Below, piece after piece: positions 9,140-20,180 of a stretch of DNA of 20,319 bases. A program made the translations under genes and the position numbers. The stretch comes from Poronia punctata. Its lineage: Eukaryota > Ascomycota > Sordariomycetes > Xylariales > Xylariaceae. The DNA lies in the NCBI GenBank assembly GCA_022579005.1, contig MU401539.1:130479-150797 (forward strand). The letters run 5' to 3'. The notes below the pieces were generated by a model. The model saw only the letters and a list, made by a program, of their open reading frames with translations. It did no database searches and was not told where the DNA came from. Within the stretch, counting starts at the first letter, position 1. Every line of letters begins with the position of its first letter.

Positions 9140-11279
9140 ATGGGCAAGAAGTGTGAGTGGTCTTCACCCCATCCCCATCGGTTTCTACATGTCGCTAACT
9201 AGTATCTGCGATGCAAAAGGGCGCTATGGAGTTGTCCTTGACGCCGGGTCTTCGGGAACCCGTCTACATATATACCGATGGAAAGACCCGTCCAGAGTAT
9301 TGAAACATGCAACCGTCGAAGAGTTGAATAGCCTGCCTAGTATAGAAAACCACTATACTAAAAAGATACACCCTGGCATTTCGACCTTTGGCGACCACCC
9401 GGAAGATGTCGGCCCTGACCACCTCGAAGACCTAATAAAAAAGGCCAAGAAGAAGATTCCTAGTGAAAGACATACCGACACACCCATTTATCTCATGGCA
9501 ACTGCGGGTATGCGTTTGCTTCCCAAGGACCAACAGCATGCCCTTCTGGCCAAGATATGCAACTATTTCCGTCAGGAAACCCAGTTTTCTCTCCCCGAGT
9601 GTAACGCCAACATCCAGGTCATCCCCGGCGAAACGGAGGGGCTGTACGGCTGGATAGCTGCCAATTATCTGCTTGGAGGATTCGATAACCCGCAAGATCA
9701 CGCGCACGGCAAGGGTCACCACACCTATGGTTTTCTTGATATGGGTGGTGCCTCGGCACAAATCGCGTTTGCGCCCAATACTACGGTGGCAGAGGAACAC
9801 GGCAACGATCTCAAACTAGTCAGGCTACGGACTTTGAACGGCGAGCCCCTCGAATATAAAGTCTTCTCCTCCACCTGGCTCGGCTTCGGCGCCAACCAGG
9901 CTAGATCGCGCTACGTGGAACAGTTGGTGGATAGCATTCTGATCGATGGCGAACATGAAGTGCCCGACCCATGCCTGCCAAAGGGACTGCGTACCAGCGA
10001 GGCGGGTGGTGCAATCGAAGGGACGTCAAAGGAGTTGCAGCTTGTCGGGACGGGCGAATTCGACGAATGTCTACGGACTACGAGACCATTGCTCGGCAAA
10101 GATATCCCCTGTGACGACGAGCCTTGCCTCTTTAACGGCCAGCATGTGCCGCCTATCGATTTCGACGTGAACCACTTTGTCGGCGTTTCCGAGTTTTGGC
10201 ACACCACCCATGGTGTATTTGCGACCAAGGAGGACGACCGGGCTTACGATTTCAACACTTATCAGAAAAAGGTCATGGATTTTTGTAGTCGTCCTTGGCA
10301 TGAGATCGAGGCGACTGTGTACGAACGAAAGAACGACCCGTTTAAAGAAGCTCAAGAAGCTTGTTTCAAGGCGTCTTGGCTGATCAATGTGCTTCATGAG
10401 GGCGTTGGTGTCCCTAGAGTGAGCATCGAAGACACGCCTGTGCCCGGTATCAACGTCTCAAAAGCCATCGGCGAGGCTGCCAAGGAGAAGGGATTCCTGA
10501 ATCCCTTTCAAGCAGCAGATGAGATCGACGACATGGAAATCAGCTGGACGCTTGGAAAGATGGTTCTCTACGCGGCCGGACAGGTTCGACCACAAGATGA
10601 CATGGTTTTGCCAGTCGGATTTGGAAGCAACACCAAGGGTGTGCCGGTGGATTTCCAACACGCAGGATCGACATATAATAGCACATCGATGGCGGATTAC
10701 GACGACGATGACTGGACCGACACGGCCGAGGACTTGATCGACCAGGCGAAATCCAAATCGGCCTCGGGCTTCCTCGTGTTTATCTTGATACTCTTGGCTC
10801 TTGCCCTCTTCTTTAGGAAACGAGACCGACGCATGCGAATGTATAGCCGTATGAATAACATGCTCCGCCGCCACCGCCGGCCGGGGAGCCCCCGAAAAGG
10901 TGGCGGTGGGCTCACGGCTTTGCGGACAAAGCTTTTTGGTCAGAAGCCGTATAATTACGAAAGGGTGCTGGAAGATGGCGACGCTGATCAGTTCGAGCTC
11001 GGTGACGCCTCCTCAGACGATGGCCACTCTTCCGAAGGCAGTGCGGTATCACGGTTTGGCCGCACGTCTGGTCTCGCCACGCCCAAGTTGAACGTCTCAT
11101 CCTTTGACGACTTGAAGAAGGCGATGTCTAACAACGCCCTGGACAGAAGCGGTCTGGCTGTTAGGACGGAAAGCCGTGAGAGATTAGTCCCCCACATGCT
11201 CCACGCCGGCAGAAGGAGTCGGACGGCCAGCCCGACGAGGTTGAAGAGCCCTCAGTTGAGCCCGTTGTCGGAAGGATGA
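9140..11279 (+). CDS. YND1: Golgi apyrase, GDA1/CD39 family (YND1-type), 2 exons
   Basis: Nucleoside tri-/diphosphatase that hydrolyses nucleotides in the Golgi lumen. In yeast, Ynd1 clears GDP/UDP released by glycosyltransferases, supporting nucleotide-sugar import. Exon 1 is 9140-9152 and the intron is 9153-9219 (67 nt, GTGAGT donor, GCTAAC branch, AAAG acceptor). Splicing creates MGKKWRYGVVLDAGSSGTR, the usual start of fungal homologues. The product is 690 residues (yeast Ynd1 630). Apyrase conserved regions: ACR1 D-A-G-S-S-G-T-R (12-19), ACR2 M-A-T-A-G-M-R (97-103), ACR3 G-E-T-E-G-L-Y-G-W (141-149, catalytic Glu), ACR4 L-D-M-G-G-A-S-A-Q (177-185), and the W-T-L-G-K-M segment (447-452). 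An acidic Y-D-D-D-D-W (498-503) precedes one membrane helix (about 520-536), then R-K-R-D-R-R and a 150-residue tail. There is no N-terminal signal or anchor, as in Ynd1. In yeast the tail binds the V-ATPase subunit Vma13; conservation here is inference. Confidence 0.97.
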
Positions 11280-11380
11280 AAAGATTTAATAACGTGTTGG
11301 CGATTATTCTGTTCTTCTGTGTATCTTTTTATACCCTCTGTATTGTCCGACTTTATTATGGTTGTAGGGATTCTTATATA

Positions 11381-11388
11381 TGTATATA
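11381..11388 (+). promoter_or_regulatory. Candidate Puf3-type element TGTATATA
   Basis: Exact match to the 8-nt Puf3/Pumilio consensus UGUANAUA, 102 nt after the apyrase stop codon and so probably in its 3'UTR. The local sequence is rich in TATATA, so a chance match is quite possible. Confidence 0.3.
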
Positions 11389-11416
11389 GCGCTATTGTCG
11401 GTATATGGCGCTATTG
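11382..11416. repeat. Tandem 16-bp imperfect direct repeat
   Basis: GTATATAGCGCTATTG at 11382-11397 and GTATATGGCGCTATTG at 11401-11416 differ at one base and are offset by 19 bp. Each contains a core built around GCGCTA. They lie about 100 bp after the apyrase stop codon. Confidence 0.85.
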
Positions 11417-11880
11417 GGCTTTGGGGGTCGATGGGTCAAACAGGCGCCAGTCATGATGGCGAGGAGTTTGGTATAACCGCAAGGCCGTATAGGACCTATA
11501 TGATGTACTGACGAAGTAGGAGAAACCCAATCGATCATTGAACACACTTGGTTGCTCTCGGAGATGTTGTGTGGTATTACATCATACAAACGTATATTGT
11601 CGCCAATGAGTATATTATGAGTGTGCCCATGTACACTAATATACATATATATGTGTCATTGTGACCAAGTCTCACCCACTCTACGGTTCCTATGAATATA
11701 TATTGATGTTAGAACTATACTCAGACACAAGATGCGGATTCGACTGCTGACCTTTTTTCTAACCAGAATCTGACTGATCATGTGAACTTCCAAGTGCAAA
11801 GTATGTTGTACAGAGATAGCCGACTAAATCCATCAACGCCACAAGGTCTTCCGTGCCTTTTGTCCATCCATGGATATTTG

Positions 11881-11904
11881 TATAGTATAGTATAGTATAG
11901 TATA
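11881..11904. repeat. (TATAG) pentanucleotide microsatellite
   Basis: Four complete TATAG units followed by TATA, within the spacer between the convergent apyrase and Hikeshi genes. Nothing functional is evident. Confidence 0.9.
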
Positions 11905-12018
11905 AATCGGTGTCGATAAACCAGTCGTTTAATCCGGATTTTCGCGTGCGTAGTGGGGAGATCGTTTCGTAACCTCGACACAAAAAAATGTAGTTTCGTT
12001 TCATTCATGTATTCGTTT

Positions 12019-12036
12019 TCAATCAATCAATCAATC
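12019..12036. repeat. TCAA tetranucleotide repeat over a stop codon
   Basis: Four TCAA units plus TC. On the minus strand the Hikeshi-family stop TGA (12033-12031) is made by the repeat, and a second in-frame TGA (12021-12019) follows three codons after it. Confidence 0.9.
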
Positions 12037-12750
12037 CTGCCCTCTTTCCAAAAAGCCGGGATCCATCTTAATCTTGGCCTCAAACTTCCTCCACCACTCG
12101 TGAAAGGCGCGCAAGGGGACGACCTCGACACCGTTCTCCACCTGTCCGCTAAAGCTCGAGAGGAAATTGAATGCGTTTTGGATAATTCGTTGGGCTAGGA
12201 CTAGGACGACGACTTGGTTTTCTGGCAGTCCTGTCCCTGTTCCCGGTCCTGTTCCTGTTGCAGTTCCAGTTCCTGTTCGTACTAAAGCCGTAGTAGAAGA
12301 TTGTGCTTGTTGTTGTTGTGCTTGTTGGATTTTTTGAGCAACAGTTGTTGCATTTTCGATATCGATACCGATGACTACGCCTCCTTCCCCTACACTATTA
12401 TTATTATTATTATTATTGTTATTGTTATTGCTGCCGCCGAGTTTGAAAACGGCGCTTTCTTTCCCCGAACCAACGCCCCCCAGGAATCTGAACCCTGCTT
12501 CTGCGCTCCCGCCTCTGCCGGGTGCGAAGGCGGACGGGTCGGAAGCTACGTATATGGCCGCGGCGGTGTTTTCGGGTAGGGAGATCCCCGGGAGGAGGAA
12601 GACGGCTAGATGGTTGAAGGGTTTGGGGTTCGTGGGCGTGGTAGAGGGGATTAGGTAGAGGAAGGAGGTGGGGTTTGGTTGAGAGGTCGGGGTCGTTATT
12701 AGGGGTTGGCCGGCTGGGAGGAGGCCGAATATCGGTTGTTGTTGGGCCAT
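12031..12750 (-). CDS. OPI10: Hikeshi/OPI10 family protein
   Basis: Single-exon gene for a 239-residue Hikeshi/OPI10 protein (DUF775). Human Hikeshi carries Hsp70 into the nucleus on heat stress by binding FG-nucleoporins; yeast Opi10 is linked to inositol metabolism. Family features, in order: F-G-L-L-P-A-G-Q-P-L near the N-terminus (8-17), F-N-H-L-A-V-F-L-L-P-G (45-55), A-I-Y-V-A-S-D-P-S (65-73), F-R-F-L-G-G-V (88-93), K-E-S-A-V-F-K-L-G-G (97-106), G-I-D-I-E (128-132), I-I-Q-N-A-F-N-F-L-S-S-F (189-200), and the C-terminal E-W-W-R-K-F-E...D-P-G-F-L (218-234). Additions are Asn11 (108-118), a Gln-rich stretch and a Gly/Thr dipeptide region (about 159-174). The start is ATG 12750 (GAAATGG context). 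A 66-codon in-frame extension upstream is not conserved in the family and includes the GGTAA repeat, so I exclude it. Human Hikeshi has 197 residues and yeast Opi10 about 246, so the length fits. Confidence 0.92.
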   Translation of the reverse strand: MAQQQPIFGLLPAGQPLITTPTSQPNPTSFLYLIPSTTPTNPKPFNHLAVFLLPGISLPENTAAAIYVASDPSAFAPGRGGSAEAGFRFLGGVGSGKESAVFKLGGSNNNNNNNNNNNSVGEGGVVIGIDIENATTVAQKIQQAQQQQAQSSTTALVRTGTGTATGTGPGTGTGLPENQVVVLVLAQRIIQNAFNFLSSFSGQVENGVEVVPLRAFHEWWRKFEAKIKMDPGFLERGQD

Positions 12751-13500
12751 TTCGAAATCGTTCGATGGATGGATGGATGTATGTGTTTCGGGAATCGAGG
12801 TTCGGTTTGGGAGATTGGGATATGCAGGTAGATTCTGTATTCTGTCTAGGTATCTTTTGAGCGGGAGGATAGATATGGTATGGTAAGGTAAGGTAAGGTA
12901 AGGTAAGGTAAGGTAGGTAGAATTAGAACGGGAGGTTGCGCAAGTCAAGTTTTGTTTGTAGTAACAGGCGTGAGTGCGTGTGTGATCTATATTTGTGGTC
13001 TGTTTCTTGTTCTTGTTCTGTGGTTTAAGTTCTGTGTAATTACTTTTTCTTTGGCTACCTAGGTATATTTTCTTAAAGTTTAAGATAAGGTTTTTAACTA
13101 GGTAAGGTTAGGTAGGTAGGGTAAGCTTTGAGCTTTTCAATTGAGCTCGAATAAAGCTTTGAAATACTACTTGCCACTTTTACAATTGTATATGTAGAAT
13201 CTGTCTTACACTCAACAAGAGAGAAATTAAGCTCATGGAAGCTGTTTTACTTGTCCATTGTTGTAAATGTCTCTGTGTTGTTCTTCAAAATTTTATTTTT
13301 GGTTAATTACTATAAAGTTGAGAAGGTTCGACGTCACTTGATTTTTAAGGCTAGCTTGCATAGTTGTAGGTTAGTCTACGAGATTTGGAGGGGTAAGGCC
13401 GGGAAAGGTGGGATGTGAGAGAAAGACTATTAGATTAGAAAGTAAGATGTATTATTATAGTCTAGCTAAAGGGGTGCAAGGTTTGCAGGATTTATTTTAG
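12751..13500. other. Hikeshi promoter region and approach to the AT-rich block
   Basis: No gene is seen. It holds the 5' leader and promoter of the minus-strand Hikeshi-family gene, the GGTAA repeat, GGATG repeats near 12764-12778, and TACCTA/TAGGTA words including the palindrome TACCTAGGTA at 13056-13065. Base composition becomes more AT-rich rightwards, with a last GC-containing patch at about 13,385-13,425. Confidence 0.6.
12882..12919. repeat. (GGTAA) pentanucleotide repeat
   Basis: Six GGTAA units followed by GGTAGGTA, 132 bp upstream of the Hikeshi-family start codon, so in its promoter or 5'UTR. On the minus strand the repeat reads as TTACC units; translated in the upstream frame it gives an L-T-L-P-Y repeat, showing that frame is not real coding sequence. 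Confidence 0.9.
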
Positions 13501-16500
13501 TAGCAAAAAGAGGTAACTAAGCTACACATAAAAGAGTAAATTTAAAAGTAAAAAAGATAAAAAGTTAAGCGCTTACGCTTATATTAATAAATAATCTTTT
13601 TTTAAATTTAGTTTAATAGCTAATATATAATTTTAACAGGTTTTATTTTTTTAAAGTTATTTAAACCTTTAAATTTACATTTTTTAACGTTTTAAAACGT
13701 TTAAATTAAAAAATAAACAGCTTTAATAAGTTTAAATAATACTTATATTATATAGTTTTGCTATTTATATATATTAAAATAAAAAAATTTCTTTTAAGTT
13801 TTTTTTTTATAATAAAAAGTCTTTTTTACTTTTTAATAAGCTTAAAAGCTTTTTTTTTTATAAAACTATTACTATATTACTAACTTAAATCTTTTAACCT
13901 TTATAAAGTATATTTTATTATTAAGTTTGCTTTTTTTATACTTTAGTTTAATAATTTCTAAACAGTATTATACTTTAGCTATATAATTTATAATTAGTTT
14001 TTTATATTAAAAAAATAATAGTAATTTATATATATTATTAAATAGTATATTTTATAAAGTATTTATATATTTTAAAAAATACTTAATTTTAAAGTTATTT
14101 TAAAGCAAGTATTTATATAATATTTTAAATAAAAAAAATCCTAAATATTATATATAATATATATTAATTATTTGCAAAGCTAAATATATTTTTTAATTTT
14201 AGTTTATTAAATTTAAACTTATTATATTAATTATTTTATTTATTATTGCTTATATAATTTAATTAAATATTTTAATTAATTTAACGCTTTTATAAAATTT
14301 TGCTAAAGCATTTAAAAAATAAACTTTTAAATCTTTTATTTATTAACAAAAAAACTATAAATAAAACGCGCTGCTAAAATTTAAATAAAATGCTAATAGT
14401 ATTGTACTAACTAAAGTATACTAGTTTTTAATATTTATAAAAGCTATATTTTTATTTATTAACGCAATAAAAAAAGCTTAGCTAAATTAAAAAAATATGT
14501 TAACTATATATAAAATATAATAAAATTTGTTTTAAAAAACAAAAAATAAACTTATAAAGTTTGCTATAATAATTTAAAAAGGTTAAAATATAATAATTAA
14601 TAAGTTAAAAGCTTTTAGCTTAGCTAAATTAAACTTAATATATTAAATATATTTAAAAATATAGTTTTAAATATTTTATACTATAGTTAGCTAATAAATA
14701 AATTAATTAAGTTTTTATAATATAATTAAAGTATAAAAGTATTTTAAAAAATTATAAGCTAATTTTAAAGCATAACTAACTTTATGTTTTAAAAAACATT
14801 TTTTTTATACTTTTTTATACTAATACTTAAAAATTTTATTTTTTATTTAAAATACTTTAAATTAGTTTACTAAAGTATAAATTTTAAAGCAACTTTAGTT
14901 AGCATTTAGCATGCTTATATAATACTTTTATATGTTAAAATATTATTTTAAATCTTTATATTTAAAAAAGATTTTGTTTTTATAAAATTGTAGTATTTAG
15001 TATAAATAGGCTAGCAAAGCTGTTAGATTTTTAGTTAGTACTTTTTATATATTTTTAACTTATAAAGCTAAATATTTTAATAGTATTAAATTACGTAGTT
15101 AATTTTTATATTTATATAATTTATTAAACTAATTTTAAATAAAATATATTATTAAATTAATTTATTATATATAAGTTAATAAGTTATTAATAAGCTTTAT
15201 GCTTTTATTTTTGCTAAGTAATTTTATAAGCTTTTTATATTTATTAACTTTATTTTTTTAAATCTAGGTTTTAAATTTAGCATTTACTTATTTTAAATCT
15301 ATAAAATTATTTATATAGTTTAAAAATTTAAACAAAGTTTTTAAAAGTATATTAGCTACTTTTTTTTTTTTTTAATATATATAATTTTAACATTAAAAAA
15401 ATGCAATTTGTTTGCTTATTTTATATATATTTTTTTTATATTAAAAAATAATATAAAAAATATAAAAAGTTTATAATTTATATAAATAATAAATACTAAC
15501 TAAAATTTAAAGTAGCGTTTATAATAACGCGCAAATTTTATAATAGTATACAATTTTTATTTATAAGTACTATAATTATATTATGTTTTAGTAAATAAAA
15601 AGCTATTATATAATAAAAGTTAAAAGATATAGTTTTAAGTTTGTAAAATATAATATTTAGTAGCGTAACTTAATATATTAAAGTAAAGATTATATAGTTA
15701 ATTTATTAAATAGCTATATATTTTAATTATTTTTACTACTTTTTATTTAAGCAATTTAAATAATAAGGCTTTAGCTATATTTTATTGCTATAAAATGTTT
15801 TTTTATAATTAATTTAATAGTTATAATATTTTAAAACAATTTTTAATTTATTATTTTATAAGTTTAAATATTTTTATAAATTAACTAACTTTAATTCAAT
15901 TTATTAGCACTAGCTAGTTTTTTAGTTTAATACTTTTATTATGCTTAATAGTAACGCGTTTATATGTTTTATATATTATTTTAAAAGCTAATATCTTATT
16001 ATATTTAATATATACTTTTTTTAAAAAAAGTTTTAGCTTTAACTATAAAATATGCAAAAAAAAGTAGTGCTTAATTTATTTAAGCTATGCTTTAATAAAT
16101 TTATAAGTAGTAAATATGTTGTTAATATATTTAGTAGCTATAATAAAAGCATTTTAATTTATTAAAGCTATTAAAAAAGGTTTTAAGTTAAGCTTAAGTA
16201 TAGGTTTAAAAGCTATTTTTATTATTTTTAATATTAAATAACTTATAAATTAAGTACTTTAAAGCATTTTAGTTAGCTAAAGTTATAAAAAACTTAAAAT
16301 TTTAAATATTAGTATATAATAATAGTTTAAATATACTAAGACTGCTTAATATTTATATTTTAAATTAAATTTTAAAAATAATTAAATATAAAAATTTAAA
16401 AGCTTTTAATATATATTTACTATTAGTAATAAGTAAGTTTTAAAAAGGTTTTTTTTTACTTTGTTATAGTTAATTATAAGTTTTAGCTTAATAGCTAAAT

Positions 16501-19500
16501 TATAAAAAATAATGCAATCTTTATTTATTAAAATAAGCATTGTTATTTATATTAATAATTTTTTATTAGCTATATATATAAGTTTATATATATTAATATT
16601 TAAGCATTTTATAATAAGCTTTTTTATTTAATAAAGTTATATATTAGTTTAGTTTTTTTAACGTAATTTATTTTAAAGCTTAGTTTTAAGTTTCAAATAA
16701 ACTTTATAAATATATAAGTTAGTAAGCATAGCTAAATTAGCAATAAATAAAGCACTATAGTCTTAGTATGCGTACTAAATATATATATAATATATTTTTA
16801 GCCTTTTAAAAACTAGTAGTTTAAAAAATAGTTTATTATTTTTTTACTATATTAAGATTTTATTATTTTAAGCTTTACTAATAAAAGTAAGCAAATGTTT
16901 TATTACTTTTTAATTTATAAAAAACTTATATAAGTGCTTTAGTTAATTTTTAGTTAGCAAAAGGATTTTTTTTAGTATAACTAGCTAATTTCTTTTTAAT
17001 TTTAATAAATTTAATAGTGCTAAGTAGCTTTTTAAAGCGCAATATATATACTTAAATTTTAAATTTACTAAAAGCTAAAGTGTATAAGATCTTAACTACT
17101 TTTAAGTTAAAAAAATAAATTAATATAATAATCTTTTTTTTATAGTTAATTTACTAACTTAACTAAGTTAAAAATAAGACTTTAGTTTTTTAAATTATTA
17201 TTTAAATTTTTTAACTTTAAGGATTTATTTAAAAAATCTAAGTTTTTTTTTTATTTAATAGTTTTATATTAGCAATTAGTTTTTTTAAAAGCTTTACTAA
17301 AAAAACAAGTTAGTACTTTATAGTAAATAATAAAAATAATCTTATAATATAAGTTTTTTTTTAATAAATTTATTACTAATAATTAAAGTATTATTTTAAA
17401 TCTTAAAAGTAGCTATAATATTTTATAATTAAAAAAGGCCTGAAATTAGTATAGTAATAGCTATTTTATTTTTTAGCTAAATTATTGCTTAAATAAATTA
17501 TAAGATTTTTTTTACTATAGTAATAAATATTATAAACTTAGCTATTTAATTTGCTTTGCTATATAAATTTAATAAACATAGCTTTTTAACTTTAAAATTT
17601 TTAAGTTTTAGTTAAAATAAACTTAATATATTAATAAAATTTAAATAAATAATATTTATATTACTTTTTTAATTAGCCTAACTAAAGTTAAGCTTTATAT
17701 AATATTTAGCTAGCTTTTTATATTTAAAAAACTTAAAAGTAAAAGTAATCTAATACGCTTTTATAAGTTAAATAATAGCTAATAATAATTAAATAAACAA
17801 TTTATTATATATTTTTGCATATTTACAAGCTATATTTTTTACTTTATTTGTTGCTTTAGTTAATAAATGCTAAAAGTTTTTGCAAAAGTTTAAACTTAGT
17901 TAAAAAAAGTTAATTAAAGTTAATTTAATAGCTGTTAACTTTAACTATTTTTTATAATTAAATAGCTTTTTATCTTTTTTGCTATAAATCTTATTTAGTA
18001 GCTTTAAAAGTTGTTTTAAATCTTTATATTTTTAGGTTTTTTTAATTTTTTAAACAGCAATTAAAATAGCATTTCTTTTTTATTTTAATATTTTTTTTAA
18101 AAAGTTATTTTTTAGTAGCAGCTAAAAGTAATTATAAAATTATTATTTAAGCTATTAAATTTTTATTTATTATTTTTTTTGTTAACTTATATTTTACTAT
18201 TATTAAAAACTATGTTAAAAAAAAACAGCGTTATTAAATCTACTATTTTTATTTTTATTAAAAAATCTTTTATAATATAATTAAGCTAAGCAAAAGTGCA
18301 CTTTACTTATAAAAATTCTTTAATTTTTAAATTAACTTGCTAAAAATATATTTGCTTTAAAATAAGCCTGCTTTTACTAAGCTAGCTATTTATTTATAAG
18401 TATATTATATTTTATTTAAATATAGCTATAACCTTTATATTAAAAGCATGCTTATTTGTTTTATTTTAAAGTTTTAAATTTATTAACTAAAAAATAAATT
18501 AAGTTTTGTTTTAAAAAAAAACTTTTTTAATTCTAGTTTTTTTTAATATTTTTACTAAATTTGCTAATTTTTTTAAAAGTTAATAAATAACTAAATATAT
18601 AATAACCTTTTTAATAGCAGTTAAAGCATATTACTTTAATAGTTTATTAAACTATAAACTTATAAGTATTGTTATTTTAACTTAAAAATATAATAAAAGT
18701 ACTTTAAGCTAAATTTACTTAATTGTTTAGCTTAGTTTAAAATAAAAAACTATAATATAATTAAAATTATAAAATATAAAAATATTTTATAGCAAAATAA
18801 GCTAATACTTCTAAGTAATATTTTATAATAGCTTATTTAATAATAAAACCTTATTAGTTATTTAAAGCTTTTTAAATTATATTAATATAAACTTTTTTTT
18901 ATTTTTTTTAATAAATTTAGCTTTATTTTTTAATATTTTTTAAAACTTCTAAATAGCTTTATAGCATTGCTATAAAAACCTTATACTACGTATTTAATTA
19001 AATAGAAATTTTTGCTTTAAAGTAAAATCTTATAGTTTATTAACAAATTTGCTAATAACTATTTTTAAAAAAGTTAATTTAGCAAAAAATAAAAAGTTTT
19101 AAAGTATAATTTTAAATTTTTTAAAAAGTTTAAAAATATCTTATTTTCTTGCTTAACGCAAAGCATTTTAAATCTAGCTATAATACTAAGCTAATAGTTT
19201 ATTTTTTTATAAATTAATTTATATAAAGTTTTTAATTTTATTAAAATATATATTAATTAGTTTAATAAAGTATTAATTATGTAAAGCTTATTTAAACGTT
19301 TTAAAGTTTTTAAATATAGCCTTTTTAGCATTAGTTTTTTTAATTAAATTTTATAACTTAATATTTAAATTTAAAAAGGTAGCGGTATTTTTTATATATA
19401 ATATATTAATAAAAAATATAATTTTTAATAAAAAAATCTTTGCTTTTTTATACTTAGCATATTAAAATTGCTAATATATATATAAAAGCTATTATTTTGC

Positions 19501-19644
19501 AAACTTAAATTTATTAAATTTTTTATAAGCTAATAAGTTTAAAACTTAATAAATATAGTTTTATGTTTTTATTATAATAGTTTTTATACTTAAATATAAT
19601 AGCAAAAGTGTTAATAAAATAAAATTATACGTTTAAAGTTAAAG

Positions 19645-19697
19645 TTTTTAAAATAAAAATCTTTAAAATAAAAATTTTTAAAATAAAAAATTTTTAA
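19645..19697. repeat. 15-bp tandem repeat inside the AT block
   Basis: About three and a half copies of a 15-bp unit, TTTTTAAAATAAAAA, at 19645, 19660 (one C difference) and 19675 (one extra A), then a partial copy. It is one of the few short-period tandem structures seen in the AT-rich block. Confidence 0.8.
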
Positions 19698-20150
19698 GTA
19701 CTATGCTAAAGTTTTATAATAAGTTTAAAAAAGCAATTTTATTATTTTTAAATTAAAAATAAAAGTAACTATAACCTTTAGTTATTATTTTTTTAATAAA
19801 ATAAAAAAAATAAAAAGTAACGTTTTTAAATAACGTTAATAAAAGATTTTTTAAAAATCTTGCTATAAAAATAAAAAATAGTTTGTTATTTAAAAAAAAA
19901 GCAAGTTTAATAAATAAAAAAACTGCTTAGTACTTTAAACTTAATATAAATAACGCTATAAATTTAAAAAGGTTATAATAAAAAAATAAATTTATAAAAT
20001 TTATAAGCTTTTAATTAGCAAATCTTTTAAAAGCAAAAAAAGTAAATAAATAGTTTTTTAATAAACTAAATAAAAGTATAATAGCTTTATATAGCAAAAA
20101 AAACAAATTTAAAATATAACGCTTATAATAGCTATGCTTGTTAGTTTAAG

Positions 20151-20180
20151 GTTATATAACTAAAAGAATAGTTATATAAC
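20151..20180. repeat. Pair of GTTATATAAC palindromes
   Basis: The 10-bp perfect palindrome GTTATATAAC occurs at 20151-20160 and again at 20171-20180. The flanks also match in inverted orientation with one mismatch (AAGGTTATATAACTA against TAGTTATATAACTTA). It lies near the right end of the AT block, where slightly more GC appears. Confidence 0.8.

Larger units (their letters stand above)
11280..12030. other. Intergenic region between convergent genes
   Basis: The 3' ends of the apyrase (plus) and the Hikeshi-family gene (minus) face each other across 751 bp. No gene is seen; the open frames are short and random. It contains a PUF-like word and a 16-bp direct repeat close to the apyrase stop, a TATAG microsatellite, and a TCAA repeat that runs into the Hikeshi stop codon. 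Confidence 0.65.

Noticed and set aside
9153..9221. GTG-initiated start of the apyrase
   Set aside because: The GTG is the donor of a clear GTGAGT...GCTAAC...AAAG intron, and the upstream mini-exon restores the family N-terminus.
12751..12948. 66-codon N-terminal extension of the Hikeshi-family frame
   Set aside because: It is partly translated GGTAA repeat (L-T-L-P-Y units) and has no counterpart in the family, whose members begin just before the F-G-L-L/V motif. The ATG at 12750 has a better start context.
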